Shown: positions 1-6,168, counted from the first letter of the stretch. The stretch: DNA of 7,348 bases from Gammaproteobacteria bacterium (GCA_016874315.1 VGTX01000052.1:1-7348); one strand, 5' to 3'. Numbers and translations are program-made. The notes: a model not told the origin generated them from the sequence alone.

Positions 1-555
1 CAGGAGTACATTACTGCTTTAGAGTTTGTAAAAACAGCTAATTATAATGGAACCGAGTTGTTAAATGAGAAGATTCATCTCCTGAACAATACAAATCCTC
101 AAGCCTACAATCAGGCAATTGGTCTTGTTAGAAAAGCGATTACTCAGTCCGAAAATCCTTTGCGATGGATGAATTTACGTGTACGCAACTTAATTGAGAA
201 ATTAGCGAATGCATCTCATCATCAGCGGGTGGTCAGTCTTTTAGCTGAAATGCAGGTTATTATCGATCTTTGGATGGAGTGCTTGGCTAAAGACTTTGCT
301 TTAGCTCCTGAATATTCAGCCGATCGTATATTTTGCGATCAGTGGAAAGCCTATCTTAATCAAGGAATCAACAGATTGGCGGAAGACTGGGTAACGTTTA
401 AGAAAAAAGGAAGGACTCAAAATCTCTTGTTACTGAGACCTTCTGAAGTGCCAGTTCAAGAAAATGTAGCACTTGATTTGGTAGAAAAGCCGAAAACTTC
501 AGCAAACCGCAGTCTAAGTAATATGATGAGAAATATTTTTGAATTATTTGCATAG
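1..555 (+). CDS. Unidentified predominantly helical protein, C-terminal part (5'-truncated by window edge)
   Basis: The frame is open from the first base of the window to a TAG stop, giving at least 184 residues. A TTG at 58 could be read as a start, but the frame continues upstream without a stop and no clear ribosome binding site precedes it, so this is most likely the 3' part of a longer gene. The visible protein lacks signal peptides or membrane segments. It is rich in Leu, Asn, Gln, Ala and charged residues in amphipathic, helix-like stretches up to about residue 140. A basic patch (KKKGR) follows, then a more polar tail and a short hydrophobic C-terminus (NIFELFA). I do not recognise a family. 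In Pseudomonas-type genomes ratA and smpB precede rnfH; this protein resembles neither. It lies 44 nt upstream of rnfH on the same strand and may be co-transcribed with it. That it is coding is well supported by length and composition; its function is unknown. Confidence 0.75.
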   Translation, partial: QEYITALEFVKTANYNGTELLNEKIHLLNNTNPQAYNQAIGLVRKAITQSENPLRWMNLRVRNLIEKLANASHHQRVVSLLAEMQVIIDLWMECLAKDFALAPEYSADRIFCDQWKAYLNQGINRLAEDWVTFKKKGRTQNLLLLRPSEVPVQENVALDLVEKPKTSANRSLSNMMRNIFELFA

Positions 556-599
556 TACTGTAATCTATTGAAAAAGTTTTCCTAGAGAAGGTATGTTTT

Positions 600-890
600 G
601 TGAGTGAAGTGTGTATTGTTATAAGTATTGCCTCCGATCAGTCGGTTCGTATATTAGAGTGCACACTTTCCGCTCAAGGTCTGTCTTATCAGAGTCTTCT
701 AGAAAGTCATAACCTTAAAGAATGGATTGAGCCCCATGCGGTGGGCTTTCGCCTTGGTGTTTTGTTGAATCCTTTGGATATGATATATCCTGGCGATCGT
801 ATCTATTTCTTAAGGCCATCTCGATTGACGCCTCAACAATGGCGCGCTGAGCGTATGCAGCGCGTCCCCGTCCGTAAAAGAAAGTTTTAG
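600..890 (+). CDS. rnfH: RnfH family protein (ubiquitin-like beta-grasp fold)
   Basis: This encodes a 96-residue cytoplasmic protein matching the small RnfH (UPF0125) family. The family signature is in the second half: a segment with VGFRLGVLLNPLDMI leads into PGDRIYFLRP, followed by a basic tail (QQWRAERMQR, RKRKF). RnfH proteins adopt a ubiquitin-like beta-grasp fold. They are named after association with rnf electron-transport genes in some bacteria, but their molecular role is poorly defined. The start is GTG at 600, preceded by an AGAAGG Shine-Dalgarno sequence at 586-591 with 8 nt spacing. The nearby ATG at 593 is in another frame and stops after four codons. In Pseudomonas-type genomes rnfH sits a few genes upstream of grpE, which fits the context here. 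It converges on the PAP2 gene with 11 nt between stop codons, and I see no clear terminator in that gap. Confidence 0.82.
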   Translation: MSEVCIVISIASDQSVRILECTLSAQGLSYQSLLESHNLKEWIEPHAVGFRLGVLLNPLDMIYPGDRIYFLRPSRLTPQQWRAERMQRVPVRKRKF

Positions 891-901
891 GATATCTGGA
901 T

Positions 902-1603
902 TTATTTTAAATTTTCTAAAAAATCTCTGGATACATGATTGGATTCAACAACTTTGCAATAGAGATATTTGATTGTATTGAGACTGGAGTAATATGTTTT
1001 CCACAACACCACGCCTAGTAAAAATCCTGTAACAACATCGCTTAACCAATGCGCTCCTCCAATGAGACGAGGGAGGCACCAAAGATATGAGATGAGAATC
1101 AAAGGACGCTTAAGGGGAGTCGGGTAAGTTGTTCGAACAATGCTTGAGAAATATCCGAATAACATTGCATGACCACTTGGAAAAGATGAGGGTGCATAGA
1201 CTTTTGCGGCCGGGATGACTGTATTCAAGTTAAAATATAATTCGTATTCTAAAGAGGGCGAATGCCGTAGTAATAAAGGATTTCCATCGAGGATATTCAG
1301 TATTTGATAGGCTGCTTCATAGAAAATAATACAAAAAATCAATTGCCAAATCGAAAGTGCCTTTTGATTGCGGCGAAAAAAGGCCTGAGCAATAAACATA
1401 CTGAAAACTACAAAGAATACGTTAAATAATCCTTCATATCGATGGTTCAAATATGCGATAATTTTACAATACCAAAGAGGCATGTAACATAGATGCCCGT
1501 TGAGTAGTTCAAAAGCGAATGTATCTATCGTTGAATAACATAAGGCATATAGGGGTAGAATAATCAAAAGGTGAAGAAATCCGCGATTTTCAGTGAGATT
1601 CAT
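902..1603 (-). CDS. PAP2 superfamily membrane phosphatase
   Basis: A 233-residue integral membrane protein with about six hydrophobic segments (roughly residues 8-25, 38-52, 58-76, 83-104, 145-158, 167-202). It carries the type-2 phosphatidic acid phosphatase signatures. C2 is FPSGH at 141-145. C3 is R179-x5-H185-x3-D189 (within PRLIGGAHWLSDV), which supplies the nucleophilic and acid/base histidines. The C1 motif, normally K-x6-RP, aligns with residues 108-116, where the Lys and Arg appear as Asn108 and Ser115, keeping Arg113 and Pro116. Family members dephosphorylate membrane lipids such as phosphatidic acid, phosphatidylglycerol phosphate, undecaprenyl pyrophosphate or lipid A; the substrate cannot be told from this sequence. 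The ATG start has a GGAG ribosome binding site (CTCC at 1614-1617 on the plus strand) 10 nt upstream. It lies opposite in strand to all neighbours, where Pseudomonas-type genomes have bamE/fur/recN. Confidence 0.85.
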   Translation of the reverse strand: MNLTENRGFLHLLIILPLYALCYSTIDTFAFELLNGHLCYMPLWYCKIIAYLNHRYEGLFNVFFVVFSMFIAQAFFRRNQKALSIWQLIFCIIFYEAAYQILNILDGNPLLLRHSPSLEYELYFNLNTVIPAAKVYAPSSFPSGHAMLFGYFSSIVRTTYPTPLKRPLILISYLWCLPRLIGGAHWLSDVVTGFLLGVVLWKTYYSSLNTIKYLYCKVVESNHVSRDFLENLK

Positions 1604-1659
1604 GTTTTCTAAGCTCCGATGAACGCTGGAAAATGTAATCAGAAGAAATGAACTTCTCG

Positions 1660-1688
1660 CTTGAATTTGAAGAAAAAGACCCCATATA
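1660..1688 (+). promoter_or_regulatory. Sigma-32 (RpoH) heat-shock promoter of grpE
   Basis: CTTGAA at 1660-1665 and CCCCATATA at 1680-1688 are separated by 14 bp. This matches the known sigma-32 consensus (CTTGAA, 13-17 bp, CCCCATnTa) almost perfectly. It lies directly upstream of grpE, the expected location for a heat-shock promoter. By analogy with E. coli dnaK P1, transcription would start about 6-8 nt after the -10 element, near 1694-1696. That the promoter also serves dnaK by read-through is inferred. Confidence 0.85.
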
Positions 1689-1706
1689 AGCAGAAGAGAA
1701 ATGAAA

Positions 1707-1711
1707 AAGGA
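1707..1711 (+). promoter_or_regulatory. Ribosome binding site that decides the grpE start
   Basis: AAGGA lies 10 nt upstream of the ATG at 1722. The alternative ATG at 1701 would sit only about 5-7 nt from the transcription start predicted by the sigma-32 promoter, with no room for a ribosome binding site. The downstream ATG is therefore preferred. Confidence 0.6.
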
Positions 1712-1721
1712 AACAGCAAAT

Positions 1722-2297
1722 ATGACGCAATTTCATGAAGATTCGCACGACGATCACAATCCACAAGTTAGTGATTCTTCCAAGCAAGAATCAGGCCAAT
1801 CGCCAGAAGGATTAGAAATTTTGCGATCGAAAATCGATCAACTCGAAAAAGAACTCGCAAATACACGCGATCAGTACGCGCGCAATCAAGCCGATATGAT
1901 GAATTTAATGAAACGTAAAGATACAGAGCGCGAGCAAGCTGTGAAGCATGCAAATTTTGATTTTCTACGAGAATTTTTATTTGTCCTAGATAGCTTGGAA
2001 AGTGGAATACAATCATTCGATCATCAGAATGAAGCACATAAGGATATGCTTTCCGGACTAGTTTTGATGCAAAATCAAATTAATCAATTACTAGAGCGTT
2101 TTGATGTGAAAGTTCTTTCTCCAGAAATTGGAAGTCCTTTTGACCCAATAACCTCAGAAGCAATGAGTATCCAAGTAAACGATCAGCTTCCTGCGCAATC
2201 TATTCTTCTTGTTGTTCAAAAGGGCTATATGTCTAAAGGTCGCTTGTTACGGCCTGCACGCGTTATTGTTGCAAAAAATTCTCAGACCCCCTCTTGA
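1722..2297 (+). CDS. grpE: GrpE, nucleotide exchange factor for DnaK
   Basis: A 191-residue cytoplasmic co-chaperone that releases ADP from DnaK, resetting the Hsp70 cycle; it works as a dimer. An acidic, polar, disordered N-terminus (1-30) leads into a long charged helix or coiled coil (about 33-100) containing the family pattern ARNQADMMNLMKRKDTE. A four-helix region follows (about 103-128). The C-terminal beta-domain runs from about 130 and contains FDP at 140-142 and the diagnostic end GYMSKGRLLRPARVIVAK (168-185). Length matches the family (E. coli 197). The longest frame starts at 1701, but the sigma-32 promoter position and the AAGGA at 1707-1711 favour ATG 1722. dnaK begins 90 nt downstream. 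Identification is firm; only the start is open. Confidence 0.95.
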   Translation: MTQFHEDSHDDHNPQVSDSSKQESGQSPEGLEILRSKIDQLEKELANTRDQYARNQADMMNLMKRKDTEREQAVKHANFDFLREFLFVLDSLESGIQSFDHQNEAHKDMLSGLVLMQNQINQLLERFDVKVLSPEIGSPFDPITSEAMSIQVNDQLPAQSILLVVQKGYMSKGRLLRPARVIVAKNSQTPS

Positions 2298-2323
2298 TTT
2301 TTTTCAATTAGAACAAACATAAG
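2293..2323 (+). promoter_or_regulatory. Possible secondary sigma-32-like promoter for dnaK (weak)
   Basis: The grpE-dnaK gap is 90 nt. It holds CTTGAT at 2293-2298, preceded by a C-rich run as in E. coli dnaK P1, and AAACATAAG at 2315-2323 after 16 bp. The -35 part fits well. The -10 part keeps only the CAT of CCCCAT. This is a low-confidence candidate for a dnaK-proximal promoter. Confidence 0.2.
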
Positions 2324-2335
2324 AATCATAGGAAG

Positions 2336-2349
2336 TCGAAAAGCTTCGA
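2336..2349 (+). repeat. Small inverted repeat in the grpE-dnaK spacer
   Basis: TCGAA and TTCGA form a 5-bp stem around the tetraloop AAGC, 39 nt upstream of the dnaK start. It is not followed by a T-run, so it does not look like a terminator. It may be a minor mRNA processing or stability hairpin, or chance. Confidence 0.3.
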
Positions 2350-2387
2350 TAGTATTAAAAGTTATTATTAAATGAGGGTTTAAAATT

Positions 2388-4301
2388 ATGAGCGTATCCC
2401 GCACTGTACTTGGAATTGACCTAGGCACAACAAACTCCTGCGTTTGTATTTTGGAAGGTGGCAACCCAAAGGTGATCCCAAATGACCTTGGTGTAAATAC
2501 AACACCATCCGTTATTGGATTTGTTAATGGCGAAACACTTGTTGGTGAGCTTGCAAAACGTCAAGCTGTAACCAATCCTGGCAACACATTCTTTGGAGTC
2601 AAGCGTTTGATTGGACGCACAGCCAACGATCCTGCAATTGAAGTTCAGAAACTTCCTTATAAAGTTGTTGCTGCTGACAATGGTGATGCATGGGTTGAAG
2701 CAAATGGTAAGAAGATGGCTCCACAGCAAATTTCTGCTTTTGTTTTGATGAAGATGAAAAAAGTGGCTGAAGATTATGTTGGTCATCCTATAACAGAAGC
2801 TGTTATTACTGTACCTGCATACTTTAACGATGCACAACGTCAAGCAACCAAAGATGCTGGTAAAATTGCAGGACTTGAAGTTCTTCGCATCATTAACGAG
2901 CCTACAGCAGCTGCACTTGCTTATGGACTTGATAAGAAGAAAAAAGATTCTATCTTGGCTGTTTACGATTTGGGCGGTGGTACATTTGACGTTTCGATTA
3001 TTGAGCTTTCCATTGTAGATGGCGAGACTCAATTCGAAGTGCTTGCAACAAATGGTGATACTCACTTAGGTGGTGAAGATTTTGACGAACTTTTGATGGA
3101 ATACCTCATTGAAGAGTTTAAAAAAGAAACCCGTATGGATTTGCATAACGATCCAATCGCTATTCAACGTTTGAAAGAAGCTGCTGAAAAGGCAAAAATT
3201 GAACTTTCCTCCCGTGAGCAAACAGATATTAACTTGCCATATATCACTGCTGACCAAACTGGACCTAAGCATCTTGCACAGAAGATTACACGTAAGAAAC
3301 TTGAGTCTCTTGTAGAGCCTCTCATTCAGCGTTCACTTGAGCCATGCCGCATTGCGCTACGTGATGCAGGTAAATCAATCGACCAGATTGATGAAATTCT
3401 TCTTGTTGGTGGACAAACTCGTATGCCAAAAGTGCGCGAAGCTGTTCAAGATTTCTTCAAGAAAGAGCCACGTAAAGATGTTAACCCAGATGAAGCTGTG
3501 GCTGTCGGTGCTGCAATCCAAGGCGCTGTTCTTTCTGGGGCTGTTAAAGATGTTCTATTGCTAGACGTAACACCACTTTCCTTGGGAATCGAAACCATGG
3601 GTGGAGTGATGACCAAACTTATTGAAAAGAATACAACAATTCCAACAAGAAAGTCTCAAGTGTTCTCGACTGCTGAAGATAATCAAACAACAGTGACCAT
3701 CCGTGTCTTCCAAGGTGAGCGTGATATTGCGATCAAAAATAAATTACTTGGAAAATTTGATTTAGCTGATATTAGTGCTGCACCACGTGGAACTCCACAA
3801 ATTGAAGTGGCGTTCGATATTGATGCAAACGGAATCTTACACGTGTCTGCTCAAGATAAAGCGACAGGTAAGAAGCAGTCTATTGTTGTGAAAGCTTCTA
3901 GTGGTCTCACCGATGAAGAAATTCAGCAAATGGTGCGCGATGCACAAGAACATGCAGACGAAGATAAACGCTTTGGAGAGCTTGTGACTGCTCGTAACCA
4001 TGCAGATGGATTGATTCATACTGTAGAAAAAAGCCTAAATGATTTGGCCGATCGTGTGCCTGCGAATACACGTGCGGAGCTCGAATCACTTGTTGCAGAG
4101 TTGAAAGATTTGATTAAGAAAGACGATCGTGCAGCGATCGAGGCAAAAACCGAAGAACTCGGTTCACGCTATCAAGCTCTGACCGAGCAATTTGGTGGAG
4201 CTGGTCAAGCGGGTCAAGCCGATCATCAATCCCATGGTCATGAACATAAATCAGCACAAGATGATGTTGTTGATGCAGAATTTGAAGATAAAACTTCTTA
4301 A
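2388..4301 (+). CDS. dnaK: DnaK, Hsp70 chaperone
   Basis: A 637-residue, full-length Hsp70 (E. coli 638). It binds exposed hydrophobic peptides and drives ATP-dependent refolding in the cytoplasm with DnaJ and GrpE. The nucleotide-binding domain spans about 1-387. It contains phosphate loop 1 (DLGTTNS, 11-17), INEPTAA (169-175) and phosphate loop 2 (DLGGGTF, 194-200) with the conserved Thr199. The hydrophobic linker VLLLDV is near 387-393. The beta substrate-binding domain and helical lid follow, to about 600. The disordered tail has a Gly/Ala/Gln stretch, a His cluster (613-620) and a terminal VVDAEFED motif typical of gammaproteobacterial DnaK. ATG 2388 has a GAGGG ribosome binding site at 2374-2378. 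It probably shares the grpE heat-shock promoter. A strong hairpin terminator lies 33 nt after its stop codon. Confidence 0.99.
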   Translation: MSVSRTVLGIDLGTTNSCVCILEGGNPKVIPNDLGVNTTPSVIGFVNGETLVGELAKRQAVTNPGNTFFGVKRLIGRTANDPAIEVQKLPYKVVAADNGDAWVEANGKKMAPQQISAFVLMKMKKVAEDYVGHPITEAVITVPAYFNDAQRQATKDAGKIAGLEVLRIINEPTAAALAYGLDKKKKDSILAVYDLGGGTFDVSIIELSIVDGETQFEVLATNGDTHLGGEDFDELLMEYLIEEFKKETRMDLHNDPIAIQRLKEAAEKAKIELSSREQTDINLPYITADQTGPKHLAQKITRKKLESLVEPLIQRSLEPCRIALRDAGKSIDQIDEILLVGGQTRMPKVREAVQDFFKKEPRKDVNPDEAVAVGAAIQGAVLSGAVKDVLLLDVTPLSLGIETMGGVMTKLIEKNTTIPTRKSQVFSTAEDNQTTVTIRVFQGERDIAIKNKLLGKFDLADISAAPRGTPQIEVAFDIDANGILHVSAQDKATGKKQSIVVKASSGLTDEEIQQMVRDAQEHADEDKRFGELVTARNHADGLIHTVEKSLNDLADRVPANTRAELESLVAELKDLIKKDDRAAIEAKTEELGSRYQALTEQFGGAGQAGQADHQSHGHEHKSAQDDVVDAEFEDKTS

Positions 4302-4334
4302 TTCTTTCTAACAATATTGAGTGCATGAAGCAGT

Positions 4335-4373
4335 GCCAGAGCTAGGATATTCTTAGCTCTGGCCTGTTTTTTT
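4335..4373 (+). terminator. Rho-independent terminator/attenuator between dnaK and dnaJ
   Basis: GCCAGAGCTA (4335-4344) and TAGCTCTGGC (4354-4363) form a perfect 10-bp stem with a 9-nt loop. CTG and seven Ts (4367-4373) follow. This is a textbook intrinsic terminator shape. It stands 33 nt after the dnaK stop and 7 nt before the dnaJ ribosome binding site. I see no convincing promoter between it and dnaJ, so dnaJ expression probably depends on partial read-through, which would keep DnaJ below DnaK. Confidence 0.9.
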
Positions 4374-4392
4374 ATATTCGAGGAGAAAATGC

Positions 4393-5529
4393 ATGAGCGA
4401 AAAAGATTTATATAAAGTTCTTGGAGTCAGCAAAAGTAGCTCTCCAGACGAAATTAAAAAAGCTTATCGTAAGCTCGCGATTAAATATCACCCGGATAAG
4501 AATCCTGATAATCCAGAAAAAGCTGCTGAGCAATTTAAAGAAATCACAAATGCATATGAAATCTTATCAGATCCGAAAAAGCGTCAGCAGTACGATCAGT
4601 TTGGAAGCGCAAGTTTTCAACATGGTGGCTTCGGAGGAGGAGCTGGTCCTGGTGCAGAAGGATTTGGTGATATTTTTGAAAGCGTTTTCAAGGACTTTTT
4701 TGGCGGTGGTGCGGGTCGTCGCGCATCTGCTGGCCCTCAGCGTGGCAATGATTTAATGTATCAACTTGAACTGGACTTAGAGCAAGTTGTACGCGGGACC
4801 ACTGTGGATATTCAAGTTCGTGTGCCTGTCAGCTGTCAAACATGTTATGGGAAAGGAACTCAATCTGGTGCTGCACCTTCGACATGTACGTATTGCCAAG
4901 GAACTGGTCAAATCCGTATGCAGCAAGGATTTTTCTCAATTCAGCAACCATGTCACTATTGCCAAGGTAAAGGAACCGTTATAAAAGATCCGTGCAAAAC
5001 ATGCCATGGAGCGGGTCGTGTTGAAAAAGAGCAAAAACTTAGCGTTAACATCCCAGCTGGCGTAACAACTGGCGATCGGTTAAGATTATCGGGTAAAGGA
5101 GAGGCGGGTGCACAAGGCGGACCGGCTGGTGATTTATATGTAGAGATTCATATCAGACCACATCCTATCTTCCAACGAGAGGGCTCAAATCTGTATGTCG
5201 AAGTGCCCATTCCGTTTACAGTAGCGGCGTTGGGTGGGAATGTTGATGTTCCAAGCCTTGAAGGCCCACTTTCGTTAAAAATTCCTGCAGGAACGCAAAC
5301 AAATAAAGTCTTTAAACTTGGTCAAAAAGGTATTCCTCAAAATCAAAGACATGCTGCCGGAGATTTGATGTGTCGTGTGGTTATCGAAACACCAGTGCAC
5401 TTAACAAATGACCAAAAAGCTTTGCTGGAAAAATTTGCGGAAATCACAAAAGACTCTATCCATCATCCAGTAGAGAAAAAATGGTGGGATAGAATTAAAG
5501 GATTTTTTGAAAAGATAAAAAAGCCGTAG
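4393..5529 (+). CDS. dnaJ: DnaJ, Hsp40 co-chaperone
   Basis: A 378-residue type I (class A) J-protein that delivers unfolded substrates to DnaK and stimulates its ATPase. The J domain (1-70) carries the essential HPD at 33-35. A Gly/Phe-rich linker follows (about 70-118). The zinc-binding domain has all four CxxCxGxG repeats intact (starting at Cys148, 165, 187 and 201). The two C-terminal beta-barrel substrate-binding domains run from about 210 to 345, and a Lys-rich tail (WWDRIKGFFEKIKKP) ends the protein. Length matches E. coli (376). ATG 4393 has AGGAG at 4381-4385 with 7 nt spacing. An overlapping ATG at 4389 is out of frame and too close to that site. It is separated from dnaK by a 91-nt gap containing a terminator hairpin. 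Confidence 0.98.
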   Translation: MSEKDLYKVLGVSKSSSPDEIKKAYRKLAIKYHPDKNPDNPEKAAEQFKEITNAYEILSDPKKRQQYDQFGSASFQHGGFGGGAGPGAEGFGDIFESVFKDFFGGGAGRRASAGPQRGNDLMYQLELDLEQVVRGTTVDIQVRVPVSCQTCYGKGTQSGAAPSTCTYCQGTGQIRMQQGFFSIQQPCHYCQGKGTVIKDPCKTCHGAGRVEKEQKLSVNIPAGVTTGDRLRLSGKGEAGAQGGPAGDLYVEIHIRPHPIFQREGSNLYVEVPIPFTVAALGGNVDVPSLEGPLSLKIPAGTQTNKVFKLGQKGIPQNQRHAAGDLMCRVVIETPVHLTNDQKALLEKFAEITKDSIHHPVEKKWWDRIKGFFEKIKKP

Positions 5530-5556
5530 TCGATTTTATTGCTCTTGCTACGGGCT
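5517..5556 (-). terminator. Possible minus-strand terminator or alternative hairpin overlapping the dnaJ 3' end
   Basis: AGCCGTAG (5522-5529) pairs with CTACGGGCT (5548-5556), forming 8 bp with one bulged G and an 18-nt loop. This is incompatible with the 12-bp repeat because they share bases. Read on the minus strand, the stem is followed by a T-run (the A-run at 5517-5521 on the plus strand), giving an intrinsic-terminator shape for antisense transcription. The loop is large and there is no minus-strand gene nearby, so this may be chance. Confidence 0.25.
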
Positions 5557-5571
5557 GGAAATAAAATCGAC
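5529..5571. repeat. 12-bp perfect inverted repeat immediately after dnaJ
   Basis: GTCGATTTTATT (5529-5540) and AATAAAATCGAC (5560-5571) are perfect reverse complements around a 19-nt spacer. The left arm begins on the last base of the dnaJ stop codon. No T-run follows on the plus strand, so it is not a standard terminator. It could stabilise the 3' end of the dnaJ mRNA, act in Rho-linked termination, or be a protein-binding palindrome. Confidence 0.7.
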
Positions 5572-5576
5572 GTCAA

Positions 5577-5597
5577 TCGCTACTTTGAAAAGTGCGA
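5577..5597 (+). repeat. Short hairpin in the dnaJ-greA spacer
   Basis: TCGC (5577-5580) and ACTT (5582-5585) pair with AAGT (5590-5593) and GCGA (5594-5597), with one bulged T and a TGAA tetraloop. An outer pairing of TCAATC (5573-5578) with GATTGA (5601-5606) is an alternative. There is no T-run after it. It overlaps the candidate greA -35 element. Confidence 0.4.
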
Positions 5598-5612
5598 CTG
5601 GATTGATATGAT
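5585..5612 (+). promoter_or_regulatory. Candidate sigma-70 promoter for greA-rlmE(-ftsH)
   Basis: TTGAAA (5585-5590) and TATGAT (5607-5612) are separated by 16 bp, close to the housekeeping consensus. It lies about 50 nt upstream of the preferred greA start, in a spacer bounded on the left by strong inverted repeats. It would allow greA to be transcribed independently of the heat-shock operon. Confidence 0.5.
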
Positions 5613-5647
5613 TCCGGTATAAGGGTTGCACCTTGTTATAAATGATA

Positions 5648-5652
5648 AAGGA
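5648..5652 (+). promoter_or_regulatory. Ribosome binding site that decides the greA start
   Basis: AAGGA ends 8 nt before ATG 5661, the ideal distance, whereas it overlaps the earlier in-frame ATG at 5652. The later ATG is therefore the likely start. Confidence 0.7.
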
Positions 5653-5660
5653 TGAATGAG

Positions 5661-6155
5661 ATGAGTGTACAACGATACCCCATGACACAAGAAGGGGCGC
5701 TTTTGATAAAAGCAGAGCTTGAGAGTCTAAAAAATGTTGAGCGCCGTCGCATTATACAGGCAATTGCAGAATCACGCTTGCTTGGAGATTTGAAAGAAAA
5801 TGCTGAGTATCATGCTGCAAAGGAAGAGCAAGGATTTATTGAAGGGCGCATCAATGAGCTTGAAGCTAAATTAAGCGCTGCACAAATTATTGATATTACT
5901 TCTGTTGAGAATGATGGAAAAGTGATTTTTGGTGCGACTGTTACTCTTGTGCGGACAGATTTAGAAACAGGCGATGAGAAAATTGAACGCTATAAAATCG
6001 TTGGCGACGATGAAGTTAATATCCGTGCAAATAAAATTTCATTTAACTCCCCACTTGCTCGTGCAATTATTGGAAAAATGAAGAAAAATACTGTAGAGGT
6101 CAATACTCCTTCTGGAGACATTGAGTACTATATCGATCAAGTTGAATATATTTAG
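5661..6155 (+). CDS. greA: GreA, transcript cleavage factor
   Basis: A 164-residue protein (E. coli 158) that inserts into the secondary channel of RNA polymerase and stimulates cleavage of the backtracked RNA 3' end, rescuing arrested complexes. The N-terminal domain (about 7-80) is an antiparallel coiled coil. It opens with PMTQEG and has the family signature GDLKENAEYHAAKEEQGFIEGRI. Asp43 and Glu46 of the acidic tip correspond to E. coli D41 and E44, which coordinate the catalytic Mg2+. The C-terminal FKBP-like domain (about 88-164) ends in the typical VNTPSGDIEYYIDQVEYI. The ATG at 5652 would add three residues, but the ribosome binding site favours 5661. rlmE follows after 13 nt, suggesting co-transcription. 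In Pseudomonas-type genomes dapB-carA-carB stand between dnaJ and greA; here they are absent. Confidence 0.97.
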   Translation: MSVQRYPMTQEGALLIKAELESLKNVERRRIIQAIAESRLLGDLKENAEYHAAKEEQGFIEGRINELEAKLSAAQIIDITSVENDGKVIFGATVTLVRTDLETGDEKIERYKIVGDDEVNIRANKISFNSPLARAIIGKMKKNTVEVNTPSGDIEYYIDQVEYI

Positions 6156-6168
6156 GTAAAATAATCTT

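Noticed and set aside
568..597. Possible promoter TTGAAA-18 bp-TATGTT before rnfH
   Set aside because: The -10 would fall on the ribosome binding site/start region, so transcription would begin inside the gene; it is not usable for rnfH.
891..945. Possible bidirectional terminator between rnfH and the PAP2 gene
   Set aside because: Only imperfect AT-rich pairing (GATTT with AAATC around 899-925) is visible, mostly inside the PAP2 coding end. There is no GC stem with a T-run.
1604..1700. CIRCE operator (HrcA site) upstream of grpE
   Set aside because: No TTAGCACTC-N9-GAGTGCTAA-type repeat is present; the only inverted repeat is a short AGAAG/CTTCT pairing at 1641-1657.
1590..2037. Minus-strand frames overlapping the 5' end of grpE (1590-1787 and 1768-2037)
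   Set aside because: They overlap the clear grpE coding sequence and the sigma-32 promoter, have no recognisable domains, and no convincing ribosome binding site.
2421..3065. Long minus-strand open frame (214 codons) opposite dnaK
   Set aside because: It lies wholly antisense to the conserved dnaK nucleotide-binding domain. Its Cys/Asn/Ser-rich translation has no family resemblance, so it is a shadow frame.
5626..5642. TTGCAC and TATAAA near the greA start as promoter elements
   Set aside because: They are only 5 nt apart, and neither has a partner at 16-18 bp. The TTGAAA/TATGAT pair upstream is better.
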